Assembly (NCBI GenBank): GCA_903854805.1
Contig: CAINXK010000431.1
Coordinates: forward strand, 1-27,347
Length of the DNA: 27,347 nucleotides
DNA from: an uncultured Anaerolineae bacterium
GTDB taxonomy: Bacteria; Chloroflexota; Anaerolineae; Anaerolineales; Villigracilaceae
Reading direction: 5' to 3'
The notes under the pieces: model-generated
Databases searched by the model: none
The model's input: the letters and a program-made list of their open reading frames with translations, nothing else
Told to the model about the DNA's origin: nothing
In this document: piece by piece, positions 15,108 to 23,365 of the stretch
How positions within the stretch are numbered: the first letter of the stretch is position 1
Layout of the letters: every line of letters starts with the position of its first letter
Position numbers and translations under genes: made by a program

Positions 15108-16028
15108 TTAAATACCCATACGGATGTGGGTGGCATAGAACAGGAAGCGCCCAATGATCTCACCTATCAGGATCAATAAACAGGACATGTAAACCGGTTG
15201 CAGGAGGGTCTGCGGGGCCAGCCCGGATTTATACATTCGAAACACAGCAAAACCGAACCAGAGCGGAGCAATACCTAAAAGGATCAGGCGAATAATGAAG
15301 AGAGGAACATAAAGCTGGAAAAGAAGTTGAAGGCTGGTCTGCGCGGCGGCGTCTCCTTGTGACAGCTCGTATATCTGGTAAAAAATGATCGCGTAATTAA
15401 CCACCACCACCAGGAAGGTGGCCAGAGCGAGCCATGAAATGGAGAATTCAATTACCTGTGCGCGGGTCTCAAGGTCATCAGCTTTCTGAATCTCTGCGAA
15501 TTTCAAATCCAGAACCAATAGGAATGAAATCGTCATGATCCCCAGTTGAAGCGCCGTCGTGTAAAAAGAGACGATCACGGTGGAAGAATTCCAGGCAGTT
15601 TGTGTAGGGATTAGGTAAATGCGTGCCATGCAGTAAATAACGGTAACCCCGAATAGAATTGTCATCCATCCCAGGATGGTGATCTTCTTGAGATGGTCGT
15701 GTTTATACCGGCTAAGAAGCCAGGTCACGCTAAGAGTCAGAAAAAACAGAACTGTAAAAGCAATCTCACGACTCAGCCACGAGGTTCGAAAGTTGACGAT
15801 CGCTAAAAATGAATTGAAAGGTTTGCTCAGGTGCAGATGCGAGCCGATCATGGACACAATCACTGTGATTGAAATAACCAGGATTGGGTTCCGGATGATG
15901 CGATCTATCTCCGCGGGGCTGAACCGGTAGCTGCCAAGCCATCGAATAATCCACAGAATTAATAACGCCCCGATTGCCAGCTGCATCAGGATTGTATAAA
16001 CAGGTAAAGCCCATTCACGCACATTCAT
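15108..16028 (-). CDS. Second DmsC-like membrane protein, between kinase and regulator
   Basis: A 306-residue protein with about eight membrane helices, beginning MNVREWALPVYTILMQLAIG and ending GRFLFYATHIRMGI. It is a clear paralogue of the dmsC product at 10048-10959: start, SWLSRE motif and last 18 residues correspond, while the middle has diverged. No dmsA or dmsB copy accompanies it. It lies 36 bases after the kinase gene and 14 bases before the regulator gene, so the three form one unit. It could be an alternative anchor for the same DmsAB, or a quinone-sensing partner of the kinase; the location makes sensing attractive but unproven. Confidence 0.87.
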   Translation of the reverse strand: MNVREWALPVYTILMQLAIGALLILWIIRWLGSYRFSPAEIDRIIRNPILVISITVIVSMIGSHLHLSKPFNSFLAIVNFRTSWLSREIAFTVLFFLTLSVTWLLSRYKHDHLKKITILGWMTILFGVTVIYCMARIYLIPTQTAWNSSTVIVSFYTTALQLGIMTISFLLVLDLKFAEIQKADDLETRAQVIEFSISWLALATFLVVVVNYAIIFYQIYELSQGDAAAQTSLQLLFQLYVPLFIIRLILLGIAPLWFGFAVFRMYKSGLAPQTLLQPVYMSCLLILIGEIIGRFLFYATHIRMGI

Positions 16029-16064
16029 CGAACGCTCTTCTTTCCTATTGGCCCTATCAAAACA

Positions 16065-18146
16065 TCATGGGATCACAACGCTCTGTTTTTGCAAGTGCTC
16101 GTGCTGGAGGCATGGCAACCTGCAGTCGATACATGTGCCCATTCCGCGCTCAGGTTTGATGATCAGGTTTCCGCCCACACCTTCGGCCCGCTCACGCATA
16201 GTTCGCAAACCAAAATTGCGCTTTGAACCTGTCATAACAAAACCCACGCCATCATCGATAATCTGCAAGTGGATATATTCGTTATGCTCAAAAACTTCTT
16301 TCATAACAGTTACTTCAACCAGATGGGCCCTGGCATGCTTGCGAACATTTGTCAGGGCCTCCTGTAAAATACAAACCAGCTGAACCTCTGCAACCGAAGA
16401 GAGGTTCAAGTCACCACTAACTTGAAAAGATAACTTCGTTTTGATATTCGTTTGAATACCAAATTCAGTGAGATATTCTTCCACAGCAATTGCCAGGCTT
16501 TTTTGATCGGCAAGCGTGGTTCTTAAGCTTAAGATATTTTCCCTAACATCTGCGTTCGCAACACTGATCGCCTTTCGCATTTGAGCAAGCTCATCGCGAA
16601 GTTTCTCTGACTTGCCTTGATTGAGTAGGGACCCCAGGGTTTGTACCTGCAAATTTAGATAGCCCAATACCTGCGCAAGACCATCATGCATCTCCCTGGC
16701 AATGCGACCTCTTTCTTCAATAATGGATAAGGATTGAAGCTGAGAAGTCATCAAACCATGCTGAATGGCGATTACGACCTGATCAGCAGTGCTCTCCAAC
16801 CAGAATAAATCGGCCTCAGAAAATTGCCCTTCACCACAACGCGCAATCCACAAGATTCCGATGGTGGTATTCTCCAATTTTAGAGGAACAATCGCAATCG
16901 CCTTGCTCTTTGCACCTGTTTTTCGCACATCAACCGGGGTTATTTCAAAAAAACAGATGCCTTCAAATGTCTCGTCAGCTTCATCGCCTTGGGACCGAAA
17001 AGAACGAGAATTCCGAATCACATTCTGGGCTTGAATATTGTCTACCTTGACCGATAAATTTGCGACCAAATCGGTACCATTCTCATTCGAGTAACATTTC
17101 AACTCCAGCTCAGCACTCTCCTGGTTCAGGATCGCCACCCCCACAAAATCGGGACGCAGCAGCTGCCGCACGGTTTGTACAATATAGAGCAAAATATCGT
17201 CAACATGCTCCAACTCAGCGATCAGACGACTGATACTGACGAGCGCATTCATCCAGCTTTCCGCAGTTCGGCGGGCAATGATCTGAGCTTCAAACGCGGC
17301 CTTTTGTGCATCATCCACCTCAGCCTGTAGTGCCAGTACCTGGCGCTTGCGAATTGCCTCAAATACATCCAGCGCTTTTACGACAAAGAATGTTACGATC
17401 ACCGCCGAAAACATACGCCATATTTCGATCGGTAAACCGGTGGTATTCAACACACTTTGATAATCCAACCCATAAGATAGTGTTTCACTGGCGTTTTCGC
17501 CAATGAAGGCATTGGATATGACACGATCATACGTGTAATAAGATACTGGGCTGTGCGGCGCAGCCGGCACGATCAGCCCCACCACGACGGCTTCGAACAG
17601 GAAAGCCAGCCCCGCGCCAAGCATCAGGTTGGAAACATCGTACATTTCCAGCTTTCTCTGGATGTACCACTGGCGCAGGAAACCGACCCCGGCCAGTAGG
17701 CTGCCCGGCAGGTAAAGCAGGTAACGGGTCCAAATTTCGATTGGGATCTCGATCGGCGAGGGGGTGATGAAGGTTGTGGCGGCGTAAGTAATGACAAAGG
17801 CAATCGGTACCATCAGTATGCCCGGAATAAAAATACTCCAGACAGGTAATGGATTTAGGTTGTTCAAAATACCCCAGCCGAAACGTAAAAGGAGTAACCC
17901 TGTCATAAAGTGAAGCGTAACCCGCAGGGCGCTCAGAATTTCGGCGAAATCCAAAAGCGAGCCGCTGGTCAGAAACATATCCACCCAACCCGCTGCCCCC
18001 CCCACGAAACCAAAGGCTGCCAACCAGGGTAGTTCATTTTTTAACGGAAAATTACCTTCACGTCTTAATTGAAGATATGCCGCCAGCCCCAGGCCTTCGA
18101 ATGCCAATCCATACAGAAAGTACAAGAGTATCACAGCAAAACTCAA
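16065..18146 (-). CDS. NarX-type sensor histidine kinase with multi-TM input and GAF domain
   Basis: A 693-residue sensor. About seven membrane helices fill residues 1-260 and form the input domain. A coiled-coil linker (265-300) and a GAF domain (about 310-465) follow. The HisKA_3 dimerisation motif EERGRIAREMHDGLAQVLG puts the phospho-histidine at H487. The ATPase domain shows ALTNVRKHA, DDGVGF and GLRTMRERA boxes. This is the NarX/DegS class that phosphorylates NarL-type regulators. The signal is unknown; a GAF domain with C351, C398 and C437 may bind a ligand or cofactor. The frame opens with TTG at 18146 without a good ribosome site; GTG at 18134 is an alternative, so the start is uncertain. 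Confidence 0.92.
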   Translation of the reverse strand: MSFAVILLYFLYGLAFEGLGLAAYLQLRREGNFPLKNELPWLAAFGFVGGAAGWVDMFLTSGSLLDFAEILSALRVTLHFMTGLLLLRFGWGILNNLNPLPVWSIFIPGILMVPIAFVITYAATTFITPSPIEIPIEIWTRYLLYLPGSLLAGVGFLRQWYIQRKLEMYDVSNLMLGAGLAFLFEAVVVGLIVPAAPHSPVSYYTYDRVISNAFIGENASETLSYGLDYQSVLNTTGLPIEIWRMFSAVIVTFFVVKALDVFEAIRKRQVLALQAEVDDAQKAAFEAQIIARRTAESWMNALVSISRLIAELEHVDDILLYIVQTVRQLLRPDFVGVAILNQESAELELKCYSNENGTDLVANLSVKVDNIQAQNVIRNSRSFRSQGDEADETFEGICFFEITPVDVRKTGAKSKAIAIVPLKLENTTIGILWIARCGEGQFSEADLFWLESTADQVVIAIQHGLMTSQLQSLSIIEERGRIAREMHDGLAQVLGYLNLQVQTLGSLLNQGKSEKLRDELAQMRKAISVANADVRENILSLRTTLADQKSLAIAVEEYLTEFGIQTNIKTKLSFQVSGDLNLSSVAEVQLVCILQEALTNVRKHARAHLVEVTVMKEVFEHNEYIHLQIIDDGVGFVMTGSKRNFGLRTMRERAEGVGGNLIIKPERGMGTCIDCRLPCLQHEHLQKQSVVIP

Positions 18147-18179
18147 TCAACATAATGGATTAGCAAATCTTTACTTGAT

Positions 18180-18196
18180 TTGTAAACATTTACCAA
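18180..18196. promoter_or_regulatory. Near-palindromic operator candidate upstream of the kinase gene
   Basis: TTGTAAACATTTACCAA is an almost perfect 17-base palindrome (TTGgTAAA/TTTACAA on the minus strand, one base inserted). It sits about 35 bases upstream of the kinase start and covers the expected transcription start of the promoter at 18202-18230, where a repressor would act. The bound protein is unknown. Confidence 0.35.
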
Positions 18197-18201
18197 TTTC
18201 C

Positions 18202-18230
18202 ATTTTACTAACCTTTCGTCATAACTACAA
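18202..18230 (-). promoter_or_regulatory. Candidate promoter for the kinase/DmsC-like/regulator unit
   Basis: On the minus strand TAAAAT (18207-18202, 5/6 to the -10 consensus) lies 17 bases after TTGTAG (18230-18225, only 3/6 to the -35). The expected start is near 18195, giving a leader of about 50 bases. The weak -35 suggests either an activator or a chance match. Confidence 0.35.
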
Positions 18231-18415
18231 ATGACAAAGATCATGCTTATAACCATATTTAGCCATCTATTTGTTACGATGGAGAAAATATCCCTTAAAC
18301 CCAGACAAAATCAGCTTTTCTGATGATGGTACTGTTTCTGCAAACTCCGTTAAAAGCTAAAAAAGGTCGGATTCACCTTCAAACTCTATCTACTTTTTTT
18401 CGATTTCGGAGTAAA

Positions 18416-18541
18416 ATGGACGCTTCTGGCTGTTCCGCCTGCCTTTGCCCACCCTGCATCTGCCCGCATTTGCGCTTTTCGGGAATGTTCTTGGGGGGAA
18501 AATCGGGACCAATCAAACCACAGGCCAGAATAATAATTTAA
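18416..18541 (+). CDS. Possible small cysteine-rich ORF before slyD
   Basis: A 41-codon frame starting ATG at 18416 with GGAG four bases upstream. It encodes MDASGCSACLCPPCICPHLR and a basic tail; five cysteines fall within eleven residues (C6, C9, C11, C14, C16), a spacing that could bind metal. Its stop TAA abuts the AAGGAG ribosome site of slyD, so the two could be coupled. Against it, the ATG overlaps a TAAAAT that could be the -10 box of slyD, in which case this stretch is only a leader. No known family is recognised. Confidence 0.25.
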   Translation: MDASGCSACLCPPCICPHLRFSGMFLGGKSGPIKPQARIII

Positions 18542-18550
18542 GGAGATATG

Positions 18551-19039
18551 ATGAACGATATTTTGAAGGTTCAGGATGGCCAGGTCATTTCAATGGATTA
18601 CACCCTGCGCGTAGACGGCGAGATTCTGGATTCTTCGGCGGGTCACGCACCATTGGAATTTTTACAGGGCGCGGGCAACATCATCCCTGGGTTGGAGCAG
18701 GAACTCTACGGGATGGCGCTTGGTGAAAGTAAAAACGTCATCGTTCAGCCTGAAGATGGCTACGGCATACTCGACCCGGATGCTTTCGTTAATGTTCCCC
18801 GGGATCAATTCCCCGCAAATATTCCGATGGATATTGGCGTCGAAATCCAGGTTACCGACGAAAGCGGCAACCCGATGAATGCCAGGATCGACTCGGTCGA
18901 CGATGATAATGTAACACTGGATTTTAACCACCCTCTGGCTGGCAAGGAACTGCATTTCGACATGACGATCGTCGGTCTGCGCGATGCCAGCGATGAAGAA
19001 AATGAACACGGACACGTCCACAACGGGCACAGTCACTAA
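18551..19039 (+). CDS. slyD: SlyD-type FKBP peptidyl-prolyl isomerase
   Basis: A 162-residue cytoplasmic prolyl isomerase and chaperone. The split FKBP domain shows VISMDYTLRVDGEILDSS, PLEFLQGAGNIIPGLEQEL and IVQPEDGYG before the inserted IF domain (about 70-125), then VTLDFNHPLAGKELHFDMTI, the conserved end of the catalytic domain. The tail EHGHVHNGHSH is histidine-rich like the nickel-binding tail of E. coli SlyD. Two ATG codons are adjacent; the second (18551) has better spacing (5 bases) from AAGGAG than the first (18548). It is the only confident plus-strand gene, transcribed away from the kinase gene. A role in maturing metalloenzymes next door is possible but is not shown by the sequence. 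Confidence 0.95.
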   Translation: MNDILKVQDGQVISMDYTLRVDGEILDSSAGHAPLEFLQGAGNIIPGLEQELYGMALGESKNVIVQPEDGYGILDPDAFVNVPRDQFPANIPMDIGVEIQVTDESGNPMNARIDSVDDDNVTLDFNHPLAGKELHFDMTIVGLRDASDEENEHGHVHNGHSH

Positions 19040-19063
19040 CTCGTCGAATTCTTGGGATCAAAT

Positions 19064-19109
19064 AATAAGAAAAGCTCTGCGGCATAACGCCTGCAGAGCT
19101 TTTCTTATT
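19064..19109. terminator. Bidirectional intrinsic terminator
   Basis: A perfect 17-bp inverted repeat (left arm 19064-19080, right arm 19093-19109) contains GAAAAGCTCTGC and GCAGAGCTTTTC, with GGC/GCC extending the stem. It provides a U-rich end on both strands, ending slyD on the plus strand and the DUF92 unit (stop at 19147) on the minus strand. Confidence 0.9.
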
Positions 19110-19146
19110 CATCAAGCCTGGCACCCGATCATCATTCTGGTTGATA

Positions 19147-19941
19147 TTAAACAATCAGCACAAAAATTACCGCAAAGACAGCGCAACCCAGGTTGACGAT
19201 ATCATTATTAAGCCAGTCCCAACCACGCTTGCGTGTGGTTGGCGTACCGCAGGTATGGAACGGATGTCGCTCGGTCTCTTTGTTACAAGTGGAGCAGTGA
19301 TAAATGGCTTGCACAGTCGCACCGAGCAGGGAGTCGAACAATGAACCCAGAAAACCTGCCAGAGTCACCCAGAGCCCAACAGTCCAGGCCGATGGCAGCG
19401 GCGCAAAGACACCCGCCAGCACGCCAATCACAGTTGAACCTGCTAAAGCCGCCAGGGTACCCACCAAAGAAATTCCGCCAGAGGTACCCTTCTCCACCAC
19501 CCTGCCAAGATTGGTGATCATACGCGGTGGATGCGGGTTGAGCACCCCCAGCTCGGTCGACCAGGTATCTGCGTTTACCGCCGCCAGCGAGGCGGCAAAA
19601 GCCAACCAGACCCACAGCGATGTAGGGTAAAAATAATGCAGGCCGGCAAACAAGGTCGCCAGACCGCCATTGCCAAAAACCTGACCAGCATCACGCTGAC
19701 CACCTTTGGAAAATTTTTCGTTCAGACCAGCCTTACGTTTTTTGAAAGCCCTGGTCAGTGCGCTGGATGAAACGAAGAAAGCCAGCAGCAGGAGCGCCCA
19801 CTGCCACCCGCCAATCCCAAAAATTACGCCGCCAACCAGAACAGAGGCAAAAGCTCCGGAACGGCTCAAGGAATGCGCGCGATAAGCGCCAAAAGCGACG
19901 ATGACTGCGAATAATAAACCAGCGAATAATTGTATAAGCAT
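19147..19941 (-). CDS. DUF92-family membrane protein (VTE6-like)
   Basis: A 264-residue membrane protein with about seven helices. Family features include the polar segment GQRDAGQVFGNGGLATL, NADTWSTELGVL, GTSGGIS and DSLLGATVQA; a cysteine cluster CSTCNKETERHPFHTCG lies before the last helix. The plant member VTE6 phosphorylates phytyl phosphate, so a role as a polyprenyl-phosphate kinase is a reasonable guess, but bacterial members are little studied. The ATG at 19941 shares its A with the stop of the PH-domain gene (TAATG), showing tight coupling; the upstream extension of the frame is rejected for that reason. It is the last gene of its unit and is closed by the terminator at 19064-19109. 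Confidence 0.87.
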   Translation of the reverse strand: MLIQLFAGLLFAVIVAFGAYRAHSLSRSGAFASVLVGGVIFGIGGWQWALLLLAFFVSSSALTRAFKKRKAGLNEKFSKGGQRDAGQVFGNGGLATLFAGLHYFYPTSLWVWLAFAASLAAVNADTWSTELGVLNPHPPRMITNLGRVVEKGTSGGISLVGTLAALAGSTVIGVLAGVFAPLPSAWTVGLWVTLAGFLGSLFDSLLGATVQAIYHCSTCNKETERHPFHTCGTPTTRKRGWDWLNNDIVNLGCAVFAVIFVLIV

Positions 19942-20843
19942 TAGATGGGGGTGGTGAGAATAAAATAGACAGCGGCCAGGAAAAACGCGGTTGAAAGTGC
20001 ACCAGATGCCCAAACGGTTAGTGCCAGTACACGCAGTTCAGGTTTGCGAAAGAAAAACAGCCCGATAATTAATCCAATCATATATAGAAATGCGCTCAAA
20101 AGCGGTAGCAAGATCAACTGCGTACCAGACACCGGCTCAAGCGGAGCCCCGGTGGATCCGAAGCCAAGCGGAATGCGGTCCAGAACAGGGATCGAGACTG
20201 TCACCCAAACCAGCAACCCAACATTCAAGAAAGCGCCCAACAACCACAAATAACGTACCAAGGGACTCTCCCAGGCACGCGCTACTACAAAGGATGGGTA
20301 CTGCGACTGCCCATGCGCAGGCTGCAGGCTGCCCATTTCAATCGTTTTTTGGAAAGCCGCCGAAAACGCAGCGGGGTTTTCAGGTGAAATTGCGAAGATC
20401 TGGCGCGCCGTGGCTACCAATAAAAGGTTACTCGAATCAGAAGCGAGAAACTCTACTCTGCCGATATCTGGCTGACGCGTCACACCCAGAATACCGCCAG
20501 GCAGACGAAACCACGGCAGACTGATGGGAGCCAGCAGACCCTTCAGCGGGCGCACCCATTCAACCTCCGTGACCGGGATTTCTTCGATCCGCAGGCCCCA
20601 GACCAATCGCAAAGTATTGCGGTCAAGCAGATAGTTGGCACGGGCAAGCGCGTAGGCGCGATAAGCCAGAACCGGCACAGGAATGGAAGTCGATATAAAC
20701 AGCAAAACATAGAGTGTAAAAACCAGGCCCACCTGCGTATGAAAAGTCAACCAGAGCGCGGCAAAACTGACCAGGCTGAGTACAATCGACAAAATGATAT
20801 GGATAACCAGCCCACGCTGGCGGGCAGGCGGAAACTCGTTCAT
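19941..20843 (-). CDS. Membrane protein with bacterial PH-like domain
   Basis: A 300-residue protein. Two membrane helices (residues about 13-60) are followed by a soluble beta-rich domain, YLLDRNTLRLVWGLRIEEIP to FAISPENPAAFSAAF, matching the layout of the bacterial PH domain family (bPH_5 type). Three further helices fill the last 110 residues. Function is unknown; such domains may bind lipids or membrane partners. The start ATG at 20843 overlaps the aminotransferase stop as TAATG, and its own stop overlaps the DUF92 start in the same way. Confidence 0.8.
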   Translation of the reverse strand: MNEFPPARQRGLVIHIILSIVLSLVSFAALWLTFHTQVGLVFTLYVLLFISTSIPVPVLAYRAYALARANYLLDRNTLRLVWGLRIEEIPVTEVEWVRPLKGLLAPISLPWFRLPGGILGVTRQPDIGRVEFLASDSSNLLLVATARQIFAISPENPAAFSAAFQKTIEMGSLQPAHGQSQYPSFVVARAWESPLVRYLWLLGAFLNVGLLVWVTVSIPVLDRIPLGFGSTGAPLEPVSGTQLILLPLLSAFLYMIGLIIGLFFFRKPELRVLALTVWASGALSTAFFLAAVYFILTTPI

Positions 20844-22027
20844 TACCGATCGATTTCCTCTTTTAACACAGCACAAACATATTCGACCTGCTCGCGAGTC
20901 ATCACACCACTGAAAGGCACTGCCACACCGCGCTGTCCCAGATCTTCTGTGATGGGAAAATCGCCTTCCAGATAGCCAAAGCGCTCCTGCATGTATGGCT
21001 GCAAATGAATGGGCAAAAAATAGGGGCGAATGGGCACGCCGCGGGCTTCGAGGCGCTTGGCCAACTCTGCCCGGTCAATCTCCCTGGACAGGCGAATGAC
21101 ATAAACAAACCATGACATGCGCGTCGTTTCAGGAACAATCACCGGGATTTCAATTCCAGGAATGCCGGCCAGGCCTTGCGAATACCATCCAGCAACAGCC
21201 TCCCTTTTTGCCAGCATTTCATCCAGCCGGCGCAGTTGGGCCAGACCCAGAACAGCCGACATTTCATCCAAACGGTAGTTATAGCCAAGGTAAGTATGCG
21301 AGAGCCAGGTATCGCCGGGCGCACGTCCCTGGTTGCGCAGGGCGCGCATAAAATTGGCAGCCTGATCATCATTGGTTATGATCATCCCGCCTTCTCCAGT
21401 AGTCATTTGTTTATTGGGATAAAAAGCAAAGATACCATATTCACCATGAGTGCCGGCCTTTTGGCCTTTATAGGTCGCGCCAATCGCCTCACACGAGTCT
21501 TCGATCAGAGTTAATCCATACTGGCGGGCAACAGCAGCGATAGGTCCCAACGCAGCCGGCTGACCAAAAACATCCACCGGCAAGATGGCCTTGAGCTTGC
21601 CCAGCCCTCGCTCCGATTTACCAGGAAAATCGCGCGGCAGCCACTTTTCTGCGGTCTTGCCACCCATCATCAGGTCTCGAGCCGCCATGGTAACAAGATC
21701 CGGATCAATATTCCCCGTTACTGGGTCTACATCCACAAAAATAGGCACGGCATTCTCAAACAAAAGCGCATTCGTGGAAGCCACAAAAGAAAAGGGCGTT
21801 GTGATCACCAGGTCTCCGGCGCTGATACCAGCCGCGCGTACCGTCAGGTGCAGCCCAGCAGTACCAGAGTTGACAGCAATGGCATGTTTTGCGCCAGTAT
21901 ATTCGCAAAATGATTTCTCAAATTCCACTACCTTGGGACCAAGGCTGAGAATGGGGGTATTGATCACTTCCATCACCGCCTGACGTTCGGCATCGGTGAT
22001 ATCGGGAGAAGACATGGGGATTTTCAT
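20843..22027 (-). CDS. DegT/DnrJ/EryC1-family aminotransferase
   Basis: A 394-residue PLP enzyme. AVNSGTAGLHL (51-61) binds the cofactor phosphate, ILPVDVFGQPA (148-158) and LIEDSCEAIGA (174-184) line the cofactor, and the Schiff-base lysine is K206 in FYPNKQMTTGEGGMI. The family makes amino sugars by transamination of nucleotide-linked keto-sugars for cell-surface glycans. A 20-residue insertion around residues 120-143 is unusual for the family. No other sugar-nucleotide gene is in the window, so the substrate is open. The ATG at 22027 has AGGA upstream. The stop overlaps the PH-domain gene. Confidence 0.9.
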   Translation of the reverse strand: MKIPMSSPDITDAERQAVMEVINTPILSLGPKVVEFEKSFCEYTGAKHAIAVNSGTAGLHLTVRAAGISAGDLVITTPFSFVASTNALLFENAVPIFVDVDPVTGNIDPDLVTMAARDLMMGGKTAEKWLPRDFPGKSERGLGKLKAILPVDVFGQPAALGPIAAVARQYGLTLIEDSCEAIGATYKGQKAGTHGEYGIFAFYPNKQMTTGEGGMIITNDDQAANFMRALRNQGRAPGDTWLSHTYLGYNYRLDEMSAVLGLAQLRRLDEMLAKREAVAGWYSQGLAGIPGIEIPVIVPETTRMSWFVYVIRLSREIDRAELAKRLEARGVPIRPYFLPIHLQPYMQERFGYLEGDFPITEDLGQRGVAVPFSGVMTREQVEYVCAVLKEEIDR

Positions 22028-22100
22028 GATGGCATATCCTGGTCTTACTAGTTTTTAGGCAAACAACCGTTTATGGGAATCTGCTCAGCCGTGAGCGGGA

Positions 22101-23354
22101 TCAGGCAGGGCGAATTTCGGAAAGCAAGGCGTCGAGCGGAATTTGTTTGTTTTCTGATTCTTTACGCAGTTTGACTTCCAGCATACCGTTCTGCAGCCCG
22201 CGCTCGCCAACTGTTACGCGTATCGGGCAGCCGATCAAATCAGCATCATTGAACTTGACCCCGGCACGTTCATCGCGGTCATCAAAGAGTACAGACAATC
22301 CGGCGGCAGAAAGCTGAGCATACAGGCTTTCAGCGGCGCTGACAGTGTCGATGGTCTTGCCCGGCACAATCATCAGGTAAACATCCAGCGGGGCCACAAA
22401 AGCAGGTAGCGTAAGCCCTTTTTCGTCGTGGTGGATTTCGGCAAGAACCAAGAGAAGTTTTTCAAAGAGAACTTCGCCTTTCGCAAAAACCAGCGTGGCA
22501 GACCGGCTTTCCAGCGGTGCCGTACATGCAGGGCAGGCCTCACCCGCAGCTGCCAGGCTCAGGTCAGCAACCATATCTGCCTGATAGTCACGCGGGTAGT
22601 TGGTGTTTTTCAGGTGGTAGCCATGCTCATTCGCACCGGCCACCAGATTGGAAGAACGAGCCACCAGCTCGTCGATAACGATCATAGCACCATGCAGACC
22701 GATCGGTGATGCATAGCCCGCAATTGCCCCGCAAGCAGCAATCTCATCCGCAGTCGCCAGGCGGATACCCCCAACACAGGCTTGCAGTTTGGGCTCACTC
22801 AACTGCAAATCTCCACGCACTACGACGAACACAAATTTACCATCCTGCAGCCGGGTAAACATCAAAGCTTTGGCAGTCTTTTGTGGCGGGATCTGCATGA
22901 AAAGCGCCAGCTGCGCAATGGTGCTGCATTCGGGCGTCTGGACTTTTTCAACGGGCAGCGCAGCTTCTTCACTGAAAGGCTGTCTACAGCTACGGGCTAA
23001 TTCGCGACGAGAGGCGTACCCGCAGGCAGGGCAGAGCAAAATTTCCTGTGTAAACGCATCCCGGTTCGATTTACCCGGCTCATTTCCTGATGGTGTACTT
23101 TCAAACAGGGCAAAATATTCACCCACTTCATCAGAATATGCGCCGCGGAGCGCAAGCCGTGTGAAAAGACCAGGCAGATCCAACCCCGGGATGGCGAGGG
23201 CCTGGCGCAGTTTTTCCAGGGTAAGCTTCCCAAGCTGCAAAGGCTCAGCCACGCGAGATACATAACCGGCGCGGTATAGAAATGCAAGTCCCTCCGCGCG
23301 GATATCGGAGGGGGCTGAACGTTGGGTCTGGATGGATAGTTCGGAAAATCTCAT
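22101..23354 (-). CDS. ProRS-like protein lacking the catalytic core, with INS editing and anticodon domains
   Basis: A 417-residue relative of bacterial prolyl-tRNA synthetase (usually about 570). Residues 1-45 match the ProRS N-terminus (MRFSELSIQT, RAGYVSRV). The roughly 150 residues with class II motifs 1 and 2 are missing; a short 45-85 stretch joins EYFALFES, the remnant of the HEFM strand. CPAC (108-111) and CPAC (274-277) flank an intact INS editing domain (about 132-265) with QKTAK and VAGANEHGYHL. The motif 3 GxGIGxxR is absent. HDEKGLTLP and the anticodon-binding domain with DDRDERAGVKFNDADLIG are well kept. It should not make Pro-tRNA; a trans-editing or regulatory role is inferred. 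The reading frame is smooth, so it is not an obvious pseudogene. The bactofilin stop is 11 bases upstream. Confidence 0.8.
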   Translation of the reverse strand: MRFSELSIQTQRSAPSDIRAEGLAFLYRAGYVSRVAEPLQLGKLTLEKLRQALAIPGLDLPGLFTRLALRGAYSDEVGEYFALFESTPSGNEPGKSNRDAFTQEILLCPACGYASRRELARSCRQPFSEEAALPVEKVQTPECSTIAQLALFMQIPPQKTAKALMFTRLQDGKFVFVVVRGDLQLSEPKLQACVGGIRLATADEIAACGAIAGYASPIGLHGAMIVIDELVARSSNLVAGANEHGYHLKNTNYPRDYQADMVADLSLAAAGEACPACTAPLESRSATLVFAKGEVLFEKLLLVLAEIHHDEKGLTLPAFVAPLDVYLMIVPGKTIDTVSAAESLYAQLSAAGLSVLFDDRDERAGVKFNDADLIGCPIRVTVGERGLQNGMLEVKLRKESENKQIPLDALLSEIRPA

Positions 23355-23365
23355 GTAAATTCAGT

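Noticed and set aside
22101..23354. Frameshifted full-length proS
   Set aside because: The missing catalytic region would need about 450 extra bases; the gene is contiguous in one frame with conserved segments at both sides, so a deletion fits and a frameshift does not.
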